Assembly (NCBI GenBank): GCA_050955105.1
Contig: JBPBQZ010000024.1
Span: 1 to 17,353, forward strand
Direction: 5' to 3'
Length of the DNA: 17,353 bases
Source: JBPBQZ01 sp050955105
Lineage (GTDB): Bacteria > Pseudomonadota > Gammaproteobacteria > Burkholderiales > Burkholderiaceae
Shown: positions 7,382 to 13,732 of the stretch, one piece after another
Position numbering within the stretch: position 1 is the stretch's first letter
Layout of the letters: each line of letters opens with the position of its first letter
Made by a program: the position numbers and the translations under genes
Notes under the pieces: generated by a model
The model's database searches: none
The model's input: only the letters and a program-made list of their open reading frames with translations
What the model was told of the DNA's origin: nothing

Positions 7382-8527
7382 TTACAGCTTGCCGTAACTA
7401 TGCAGGCCCGACAGGAACATATTCACACCGAGGAAGGCGAAGGTGGTGACCACGAGCCCCGTGAGCGCCCACCAGGCGGCGGCAGTGCCGCGCAGCCCCT
7501 TCATCAAGCGCATGTGCAGCCAGGCCGCGTAGTTCAGCCAGACGATCAACGCCCAGGTTTCCTTCGGATCCCAGCTCCAATATCCGCCCCACGCTTGCGC
7601 CGCCCACAGCGCGCCGAGAATCGTGGCGATCGTGAAAAACGTAAAGCCTACCGCGATCGACTTGTACATCAGGTCGTCGAGCACGGTCAACGGCGGTAAC
7701 CGATCGACGAAGACGTTGTGGTCCTTCAGCAGATAGGCCACCGAGACCATCGCCGCCAGCGCGAAAGAACCGTAGCCGATGAAGTTCGCAGGCACATGTA
7801 TCTTCATCCACCAGCTTTGCAAGGCCGGCACCAGCGGTTCAATTTCCTGCGCCCCGCGGCTGATCGAATACCACATCAGAAAGCCTACCGCCGCGCTGAT
7901 CACCAGCAGCACGAATGCGCCCAGCAGACGCGTCTGGTAGTGCTGTTCGTAATACAGATAGAACAATGAGGTGATCAGACAGAACAACACGAAGACTTCG
8001 TACAGATTCGAAATCGGAATGTGCCCGACATCGCTGCCGATCAAGTACGACTCGTACCAACGCACCATCATGCCGGTAAAGCCGAAAAGCACGGCCGCCC
8101 AACACATCTTCGAGCCAATCGCCGTGCCGGTGGTCGAGCGCGCGATCGTGCCGCCCCAATAGAAAACCGTCGCGAGGATGAACAGTGCGCTCATCCAGAG
8201 AATGGCCGACTGGCTCGACAACAGATATTTCAGCAGAAACACCTGCTCGGCACGAGCCAGGTCGCCTTGATAAAGCTGGATGGCCAGTAACGCCAGCACG
8301 GCAATGCAGACCATCAACAAGCGCACCGGGCGCCAGAACCAGCCGAGCGCGATGAAAACCGGCACGGCGCAAAGCATGATCGCCTTGTCGTAATAGCCCA
8401 TGTAAGCGCCATAGCGGTTCAGCGCGAATGCGGCACCGCCGATCAGCAGGACGGCAAATAACCAATCGAGCGGCGTGCGCTGCCGGACGATGGAAACGCG
8501 CCGGTAGGAGGGTTGCAGCAATTCCAT
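7382..8527 (-). CDS. ccsB: System II cytochrome c biogenesis protein CcsB (CcsA/ResC family)
   Basis: A polytopic inner-membrane protein of 381 residues that works with ResB as the System II (Ccs) haem exporter and cytochrome c haem lyase. At least eight hydrophobic segments are visible. The hallmark tryptophan-rich WWD loop, which presents haem on the periplasmic side, is W-G-G-Y-W-S-W-D-P-K-E-T-W starting at residue 313. Conserved histidines flank it (K-I-H-V-P-A-N-F-I-G-Y before; W-L-H-M-R after) and fit the external haem ligands known for the family. In Burkholderia this protein is usually named CcsB, whereas plant and Gram-positive naming calls the WWD protein CcsA or ResC. The ATG at 8527 has only a weak upstream purine stretch. 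It is 80 bp downstream of resB on the same strand, with a small GCCGG/CCGGC hairpin (8553-8568) in the gap, and is probably co-transcribed with resB. Confidence 0.95.
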   Translation of the reverse strand: MELLQPSYRRVSIVRQRTPLDWLFAVLLIGGAAFALNRYGAYMGYYDKAIMLCAVPVFIALGWFWRPVRLLMVCIAVLALLAIQLYQGDLARAEQVFLLKYLLSSQSAILWMSALFILATVFYWGGTIARSTTGTAIGSKMCWAAVLFGFTGMMVRWYESYLIGSDVGHIPISNLYEVFVLFCLITSLFYLYYEQHYQTRLLGAFVLLVISAAVGFLMWYSISRGAQEIEPLVPALQSWWMKIHVPANFIGYGSFALAAMVSVAYLLKDHNVFVDRLPPLTVLDDLMYKSIAVGFTFFTIATILGALWAAQAWGGYWSWDPKETWALIVWLNYAAWLHMRLMKGLRGTAAAWWALTGLVVTTFAFLGVNMFLSGLHSYGKL

Positions 8528-8607
8528 GGCATCACTCTGTGGAGTTGTTTATGCCGGACGAAGCCGGCTCGGCCGCCGCGCCTCAGGGAGCGCGACGTCC
8601 AGTTGCG

Positions 8608-10833
8608 TCATTGGGCCGCGTCAGGCGGTTCGCCGGGATTCGCCGTCAGCACGGCGCCAACCCGGTCGCGTAATTCTGCGAATTCCCGGTCGAAGTCAAG
8701 GGTTTTGCGGGCCGTCGACATCGCCATCAAGACCGAAGTACGCGGCTCGTCGACAGCAGGCAACGCCGCGTCGCGCGTCGTGGCAGGTTCGGAACCGGGC
8801 TGCGCCGGCTCGTCCTTGAGCCAGAACCATACTCGGCGTTCACGAATGAAGAACATCGAAAAAATGCCGATGACGAGTAGCAGGCTGCCAAGATACACGA
8901 TTTTTTTGCCAGGTGCGCGCGTCAACTGGAACACTGACGCCTGCACCTGTTTGAAGGAATCCAACTGCAACAGCACCGGCGCGCCATAGAAAAAACTATC
9001 GGACAGGGCGTTGATCGAAGCCTCGATAAAACGAATACGCGACGGATCGTCGGCCAGCGCGGGCTGCGACGCCTGCGTGCGCGCAATCTGCCACAAATCC
9101 CACATCGAGCCCTCAAGCATCCGCAACAACAACGCCGCGGCTTTTTCCTGATCGGCCTTCGGCACCGAGTGGTCGATAAAGCCAGCAACCGCCGCGAAAC
9201 CGCCAGCGTCGGCCGGTGCGTCAGGATGCGCTGGATCGGCGCCGCTACCGGCAAACAGATCTAACACCCGTTGCGCGCTTTCCTGCAATCGCGGCCGCAG
9301 CGAGGCGTCCTGCGGACCCACCGAACGCGCCGCGAAGCTGGCCGCTGCGCGCGCCCGTAGCGCCGGATCATGCAAGGCCGCACGCAACAGCATCCATTGA
9401 CGCACCGTGCCGTCGTCATCCACGGGAATGCGCAGATAGCGGAATGCCCCGTCTGGATCCGCGCGCATGCCTGCGAGGAAGAAGCGTTGGCCATCGATCG
9501 TGGCCGGCAACATATAGGTGTTGTATTCCAGGGCCTGGCCGTCCGGATTGCGTACTTTGTATTGGAACGACGGGCCGATATTGTGCAGATCGCGCGGCGT
9601 CGACGACTTTGCGCCCGAACCGAGTCGCTCTTCGAACGCCTCCTTTATCGCATTGCGCCCCACGCCGCGCACATCGCTTTTGCCCGACGCGTCGACGATA
9701 TTTTCGACGTTGATCGCGCGGAAATCGCTGAATTCAATAGTTTGGCCGCTCTTCTCGCCAGGCTTGAGGCCCGGCAGCGTGGCCGTACCGCCGATCTGAC
9801 CGCTCAGCGGAAAGGTCTGCGTGGCGGCGCCCGTCATCGGATAGGCCGTCAGACTGAGCGTCGAGCCGCCATCCTCGAAACTCGACTGATAAATCGACAC
9901 GCCGTCGTACGTGAACGGCTCATTGACCTCTACCCGTGCGGGCACACGCGCGCCAGTCGCATGGTCGATCACAACGATGTCGCTGGCGAAAAGCTTCGGC
10001 ATCCCGGTCGAGTAATAGTCGACGATGAATTTATTCAGCTGAATCGAAAACGGCAGGTTTTGCACGAGTGTGCCGTCCTGCTGGTTCAGGATGGCCGTCG
10101 ACACGTGTTGCCCTTCGGGCACCCACGCATAGCCGCGGAACGTCGGGTTGCCAGTGGACAAGCGGTGTTCATCGCCAATCTGCGCGATCGGCTGATTGTC
10201 GTGAATCGAAGTCTTGTGAAACATCCACATCTGCAGGCGAATCGGCAGATTGCTATCCAGCAGGCCGCCGATGCAAATCACCACGATCGCCACGTGCGCG
10301 AAGATGTAGCCGATGCGGTTGAAGGCGCCGCGCTTGCCGGCGATCAGCGTCGCGCCGGCGTGCTCGCGCTGCACCGTGCGGTAGCCCGTCTGCGCCAACG
10401 TGCTGATCAGCACCGCTGCGACGTTTTGCCGCGGAAACGACACCGCATATTCAGCCTTGTGACCGAAAGCGCGCAGCCCGCCCTCCCTGATGCGGTCTTT
10501 CCAGCTGCGCGCTTCGGCGATCATCTTCGGGCCGTTGCGAATCACGCAGATGGACACCGAAACCAGCAGGAAGCCCAGGATCAGCATGAACCACCAGGCG
10601 CTGTAGACGGTGTACAGGCTCAGCGAACGAAAAATATCGGCCCAGAAGGGACCGAACTGGTTCACATAATTGGGATAAGGATCGTCCTGTTTGAGGACAG
10701 TGCCGATGATGCTCGCAATCGCCAGCACCACCAGCATGCTGATCGCAAAACGCATCGAGCCCAGCAATTCGACCAGCGCACGGCGCACACCGCGACCGCC
10801 CGCCGGACCGACCGGCGCAGAGGTGACGCTCAT
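8608..10833 (-). CDS. resB: System II cytochrome c biogenesis protein ResB
   Basis: A ResB-family inner-membrane protein of 741 residues, the partner of CcsB in the System II cytochrome c synthetase. It has three N-terminal membrane helices: one in S-M-R-F-A-I-S-M-L-V-V-L-A, one in A-W-W-F-M-L-I-L-G-F-L-L, and one in F-A-H-V-A-I-V-V-I-C-I-G-G. A large periplasmic domain follows, then a last membrane helix near the C-terminus (Y-L-G-S-L-L-L-V-I-G-I-F) and a short cytoplasmic tail. ATG 10833 was chosen because GGAG lies four bases upstream; the frame extends to 10887, but that adds 18 residues unlike ResB. The length and the long insertion in the periplasmic domain are usual for betaproteobacteria. 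Upstream lies the cytochrome c4 gene, and a terminator-like hairpin lies directly in front of the ribosome site (see separate entry). Downstream is ccsB. Confidence 0.95.
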   Translation of the reverse strand: MSVTSAPVGPAGGRGVRRALVELLGSMRFAISMLVVLAIASIIGTVLKQDDPYPNYVNQFGPFWADIFRSLSLYTVYSAWWFMLILGFLLVSVSICVIRNGPKMIAEARSWKDRIREGGLRAFGHKAEYAVSFPRQNVAAVLISTLAQTGYRTVQREHAGATLIAGKRGAFNRIGYIFAHVAIVVICIGGLLDSNLPIRLQMWMFHKTSIHDNQPIAQIGDEHRLSTGNPTFRGYAWVPEGQHVSTAILNQQDGTLVQNLPFSIQLNKFIVDYYSTGMPKLFASDIVVIDHATGARVPARVEVNEPFTYDGVSIYQSSFEDGGSTLSLTAYPMTGAATQTFPLSGQIGGTATLPGLKPGEKSGQTIEFSDFRAINVENIVDASGKSDVRGVGRNAIKEAFEERLGSGAKSSTPRDLHNIGPSFQYKVRNPDGQALEYNTYMLPATIDGQRFFLAGMRADPDGAFRYLRIPVDDDGTVRQWMLLRAALHDPALRARAAASFAARSVGPQDASLRPRLQESAQRVLDLFAGSGADPAHPDAPADAGGFAAVAGFIDHSVPKADQEKAAALLLRMLEGSMWDLWQIARTQASQPALADDPSRIRFIEASINALSDSFFYGAPVLLQLDSFKQVQASVFQLTRAPGKKIVYLGSLLLVIGIFSMFFIRERRVWFWLKDEPAQPGSEPATTRDAALPAVDEPRTSVLMAMSTARKTLDFDREFAELRDRVGAVLTANPGEPPDAAQ

Positions 10834-10850
10834 AAAACTCCATTCAACAG

Positions 10851-10895
10851 CAAAAAAGGGCGGACTTCGCACAACGCGGCGTCTCACCCTTTTTG
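10851..10895 (-). terminator. Terminator/attenuator-like inverted repeat just upstream of resB
   Basis: CAAAAAAGGG at 10851-10860 is complementary to CCCTTTTTG at 10887-10895 apart from one extra A. Read on the minus strand this gives A-tract, GGG, a 26-nt centre, CCC and six T, the layout of an intrinsic terminator. It lies between cytochrome c4 and resB and ends about 18 nt before the resB ATG. The central part pairs poorly (a GAC/GTC piece only), so the strength is uncertain. Confidence 0.42.
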
Positions 10896-10907
10896 TAATT
10901 CTTCGCG

Positions 10908-10941
10908 GGGCAGCTCGCCGTCATCGCGGGCGGCGAGCCCC
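10908..10941. other. GC-rich hairpin between cytochrome c4 and resB
   Basis: GCTCGCCG (10913-10920) pairs perfectly with CGGCGAGC (10931-10938) around a 10-nt loop. GGG/CCC extends the stem across a CA bulge. TGTTTTG follows on the plus strand, so the poly-T lies on the side that would stop antisense rather than sense transcription. It may also stabilise the 3' end of the cytochrome c4 mRNA. Confidence 0.45.
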
Positions 10942-11002
10942 TGTTTTGCTACCTTCGGTGCATGCGCGGCGGTAATCGATCCGCAAGCATGAACCGCCGC
11001 CG

Positions 11003-11662
11003 TTACCGCAAACCGGCGATGTAGTCGGCAACGGCCTTGATCTCGACATCCGACAGACGCGATGCGATCTGATGCATCGGCTCGCTGTTCATTCGCGTGC
11101 CTGTCTGGAACGCCGTCAATTCGGTCGCGGTGTAATCCTGCCATTGACCGCCGATACGCGGATATTGCACCGGAATGCCGGCGCCCGTCGGACCATGACA
11201 CGCCGCGCACGCTGGAATACCACGATCAGCAATGCCGCCACGGAAGATTTTCTGGCCCAGCGCCACCGTGTCCTTATCCTTCGCATAACCGGGCTTCATC
11301 GTCTGGCTGCCGAAGTAGGCGGACACGTCACGCATATCCTGATCCGACATTGTGGCAACAATACCGGCCATGATCGGATTTTTGCGTTGCGGATCTTTCG
11401 CGCCGGGTTGGGTCTTGAAGTCCATCAACTGCTTGTACAGATACTCGGGATGCTGCCCTGCCAGCTTCGGATAGGCGCCCCCGGTGCTATTGCCGTCCGC
11501 CGCGTGACACGCTGCGCAAACCTGGGTGGCAATCACCTGCCCATGTCCGGCATCCGCCCTCGGCGCTGTGGCGGGGGCGGGGTCAGCGCCCAATGCCGCG
11601 TTTGCGAGACTGAAAAAAGCCGCCGCGCTCAGCACGACCTGACCTATGAACCGTCGCTTCAT
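11003..11662 (-). CDS. Di-haem cytochrome c4-type protein
   Basis: A periplasmic or membrane-associated electron carrier of 219 residues, expected to pass electrons from the bc1 complex to terminal oxidases. It has a Sec signal peptide (MKRRFIGQVVLSAAAFFSLA, probable cleavage near A-L-G/A-D). Two similar cytochrome c domains follow, each with a C-A-A-C-H haem site: C49/C52/H53 and C151/C154/H155. Methionines in N-P-I-M-A-G and T-R-M-N-S-E-P-M are the likely sixth ligands. The two-domain layout and length fit cytochrome c4. ATG 11662 has AAGGTGG a few bases upstream; the longer frame to 11719 would put an Arg-rich segment before the signal peptide. The haems would be attached by the ResB/CcsB pair encoded just downstream. 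The promoter probably lies at 11752-11763, shared with divergent engB. Confidence 0.93.
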   Translation of the reverse strand: MKRRFIGQVVLSAAAFFSLANAALGADPAPATAPRADAGHGQVIATQVCAACHAADGNSTGGAYPKLAGQHPEYLYKQLMDFKTQPGAKDPQRKNPIMAGIVATMSDQDMRDVSAYFGSQTMKPGYAKDKDTVALGQKIFRGGIADRGIPACAACHGPTGAGIPVQYPRIGGQWQDYTATELTAFQTGTRMNSEPMHQIASRLSDVEIKAVADYIAGLR

Positions 11663-11751
11663 CCGCCCACCTTGTTGTCTTGCGGGGATTGACCGTCTCC
11701 TCCAAGGTGACCGAACCACGGATCCCTTGGGGCCATTTTAGTAAGCCGGCG

Positions 11752-11763
11752 TATTGTACAATA
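11752..11763. promoter_or_regulatory. Palindromic -10 region between cytochrome c4 and engB
   Basis: TATTGTACAATA is a perfect 12-bp palindrome, so TACAAT (5 of 6 matches to TATAAT) is present on both strands. On the minus strand TTGAAC (11779-11774) lies 15 bp upstream and could serve as -35 for cytochrome c4. On the plus strand no good -35 is visible. It could alternatively be an operator for a dimeric regulator. Confidence 0.42.
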
Positions 11764-11843
11764 AAGTCCTTTTGTTCAAGCCTCCACGGGCACCAGCATG
11801 CAGCGTGCTGCGCATCGCTGGATCAAGAGGTGAGCCCACCCCC

Positions 11844-12503
11844 ATGTCTTTTCTTCTGCATCAATCCCGCTTCCTCACCACCGTCAACGACTTGCACAGC
11901 CTGCCTGCGTCGATTCGTCCGGAAGTTGCCTTTGCCGGCCGCTCGAACGCCGGAAAATCCACCGCGATCAATATTCTGTGCAACCAGAAGCGCCTGGCGT
12001 TCGCCAGCAAAACGCCCGGTCGCACGCAGCACATCAATTACTTCTCGGTCGGCCCGGCGGACGAGCCGACCGGCCATCTGGTGGATCTTCCCGGTTATGG
12101 CTATGCACAGGTGCCTGGCGCTGCAAAGGCCCACTGGGAGGAGTTGCTCGGCACCTATCTGCAGACGCGAGCACAGTTGGCGGGCATGGTGTTGATGATG
12201 GACGCACGGCGCCCCTGCACCGAACTGGACATCCGCATGATCGACTGGTTCGCGCCCACTGGTCGGCCAATTCACGTCTTGTTGACGAAGTCCGACAAAC
12301 TGACGCGGCAGGAAAGTACGCTTGCGTTGCGCTCGACCAAACAGGTATTCGATCGCTATCGCGACAGCGGCTGCGCGGCGCCACTATCCGTGCAGCTATT
12401 CTCGGCGCTGAAACGGGTCGGGCTGGACGAGGCGCACGCCGTGGTGGAGGGCTGGATTCGCGTAGAAACGGCGCCGGGCACCGATACGTCGACCGCGGAC
12501 TGA
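11844..12503 (+). CDS. engB: Ribosome biogenesis GTP-binding protein EngB (YihA/YsxC)
   Basis: A TRAFAC-class GTPase of 219 residues needed for late assembly of the 50S ribosomal subunit, and essential in several bacteria. All GTP-binding elements are visible: G1 G-R-S-N-A-G-K-S-T, the G2-region threonine in K-T-P-G-R-T-Q, G3 D-L-P-G-Y-G-Y-A, G4 T-K-S-D-K, and a G5-like S-A-L-K. The G1 form with N-A-G-K-S and the P-G-R-T-Q switch I are specific to EngB. ATG 11844 was chosen because GAGGTGA (11827-11833) lies 10 nt upstream and because M-S-F-L-L-H-Q-S-R-F is a normal EngB N-terminus; the ATG at 11754 would lie inside the promoter palindrome. It is divergent from cytochrome c4 and upstream of hemB on the same strand, separated from hemB by 174 bp with hairpins. 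Confidence 0.96.
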   Translation: MSFLLHQSRFLTTVNDLHSLPASIRPEVAFAGRSNAGKSTAINILCNQKRLAFASKTPGRTQHINYFSVGPADEPTGHLVDLPGYGYAQVPGAAKAHWEELLGTYLQTRAQLAGMVLMMDARRPCTELDIRMIDWFAPTGRPIHVLLTKSDKLTRQESTLALRSTKQVFDRYRDSGCAAPLSVQLFSALKRVGLDEAHAVVEGWIRVETAPGTDTSTAD

Positions 12504-12546
12504 AGCTTGTCGCAGCACGCCCCTGCTATCGCGGGACAGAAAAAAA

Positions 12547-12562
12547 CCCGCCATACGGCGGG
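12547..12562. terminator. Hairpin after engB
   Basis: CCCGCC (12547-12552) pairs with GGCGGG (12557-12562) around ATAC. It is preceded by seven A, so the T-run of a classical terminator is on the minus strand only; the plus strand continues CTGAACTG. It probably marks the end of the engB transcript or blocks antisense transcription from the hemB side. Confidence 0.5.
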
Positions 12563-12677
12563 CTGAACTGCTTGCCGCGCACGCGCGATACATTGCGCAC
12601 AACATCGGCAAGCGGCCCGCTCAGGGAGGTGAAGCGGGGAACCCACCAAAGGCCGGTTCGGAGATTATGATATCGCA

Positions 12678-13679
12678 ATGAGCACCTTTCCCCTACACCG
12701 CCCGCGCAGAATGCGCCGCGACGATTTCTCTCGACGTTTGATGCGCGAAAACGTCCTGACGACCAATGATCTGATTTACCCGATCTTTATCGTCGACGGC
12801 ACGAAGCAGCGACAAGTCGTCGCATCGATGCCGGGCGTCGAGCGCCTGTCGATCGATCAATTGGCACAAGTCGGCGAGCAATGCCTGGAACTGGGCGTAC
12901 CGGTGTTGTCGCTGTTTCCCGCGATCGAGCCGTCGCTGAAAACCCCGGATGGACTGGAAGCCACGAACCCCGACGGCCTGGTGCCCCGCGCGGTGCGAGA
13001 GCTCAAACGACGCTTTCCCGAACTCGGCATTCTGACCGACGTGGCGCTCGACCCCTATACGAGCCATGGGCAGGATGGTGTGTTGGACGAGGCGGGCTAC
13101 GTCATCAACGAAATCACCACCGAGATACTGGTCAAGCAGGCTTTGGTGCAAGCGGCGGCGGGTGTCGACATCGTCGCGCCGTCGGACATGATGGACGGCC
13201 GTATCGGCCTGATCCGTCAGGCGCTTGAGGCCGAGCGCCATATTCATACGCGGATCATGGCCTACGCCGCGAAATATGCTTCGGCGTTTTACGGACCGTT
13301 TCGCGATGCCGTGGGATCTGCCGCGACACTTGGCCGCGGTCACAAGATGACCTACCAGATGGATCCGTCGAACAGCAACGAAGCATTGCGCGAAGTGCAG
13401 ATGGACATCGCCGAAGGCGCGGACATGGTGATGGTGAAGCCCGGCATGCCCTATTTGGACATCGTGCGGCGCGTGAAGGACGAATTCAACTTCCCGACCT
13501 ACGTTTATCAAGTCAGCGGCGAATACGCGATGTTGAAGGCCGCCGCGCAGAATGGCTGGCTCGACCACGACAAGGTGATGATGGAATCGCTGCTTGCCTT
13601 CAAACGCGCCGGTGCCGACGGCATCCTCACCTACTTCGCACTCGATGCGGCGCGACACCTGCGCCAACACGGCATCTGA
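12678..13679 (+). CDS. hemB: Delta-aminolevulinic acid dehydratase (porphobilinogen synthase), Mg-type
   Basis: A cytosolic homo-oligomeric enzyme that condenses two 5-aminolevulinate molecules into porphobilinogen, an early step of haem synthesis. At 333 residues it has the standard length. The two Schiff-base lysines are K199 (Y-A-A-K-Y-A-S-A-F-Y-G-P-F) and K254 (V-M-V-K-P-G-M-P-Y). The region that carries three zinc-binding cysteines in E. coli HemB reads here D-V-A-L-D-P-Y-T-S-H-G-Q-D-G (residues 121-134), with Ala123, Asp125 and Asp133 in the cysteine positions. This is the zinc-free, magnesium-dependent class known from Pseudomonas. The start is the first in-frame ATG with a matching N-terminus (F-P-L-H-R-P-R-R-M-R). 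No Shine-Dalgarno is at normal distance (CGGAGA is 13 nt away), whereas TATGAT lies 7 nt upstream. The gene is convergent with dsbD across a long hairpin. Confidence 0.97.
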   Translation: MSTFPLHRPRRMRRDDFSRRLMRENVLTTNDLIYPIFIVDGTKQRQVVASMPGVERLSIDQLAQVGEQCLELGVPVLSLFPAIEPSLKTPDGLEATNPDGLVPRAVRELKRRFPELGILTDVALDPYTSHGQDGVLDEAGYVINEITTEILVKQALVQAAAGVDIVAPSDMMDGRIGLIRQALEAERHIHTRIMAYAAKYASAFYGPFRDAVGSAATLGRGHKMTYQMDPSNSNEALREVQMDIAEGADMVMVKPGMPYLDIVRRVKDEFNFPTYVYQVSGEYAMLKAAAQNGWLDHDKVMMESLLAFKRAGADGILTYFALDAARHLRQHGI

Positions 13680-13685
13680 AACCTT

Positions 13686-13726
13686 GCAGTCGGTCGTGCG
13701 GACCTCAGTACCGCACGACTGATTGC
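13686..13726. terminator. Long hairpin terminator between convergent hemB and dsbD
   Basis: The 16-bp stem pairs 13686-13701 with 13711-13726 around a 9-nt loop. Its core is GTCGTGCGG/CCGCACGAC. Two G·U wobbles are tolerated only in the plus-strand RNA (they become A·C mismatches on the minus strand), which suggests it mainly serves hemB. There is no clear T-run. It starts 7 bp after the hemB stop and ends 7 bp before the dsbD stop. Confidence 0.68.
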
Positions 13727-13732
13727 CGGCAA

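Noticed and set aside
9370..10992. 540-codon open frame on the plus strand
   Set aside because: It lies antisense to resB, which has clear membrane helices and family features; composition is Arg/His/Ala-rich as in high-GC shadow frames.
11702..11730. CCAAGG/CCTTGG inverted repeat upstream of cytochrome c4
   Set aside because: Only 6 bp with a 17-nt loop; expected by chance in this sequence.
11754..11843. N-terminal extension of engB from an ATG at 11754
   Set aside because: It starts inside the promoter palindrome; the normal EngB N-terminus and the ribosome site support 11844.
12693..13670. 325-codon minus-strand frame
   Set aside because: A mirror of hemB in high-GC sequence with Arg/His-rich content and no domain.
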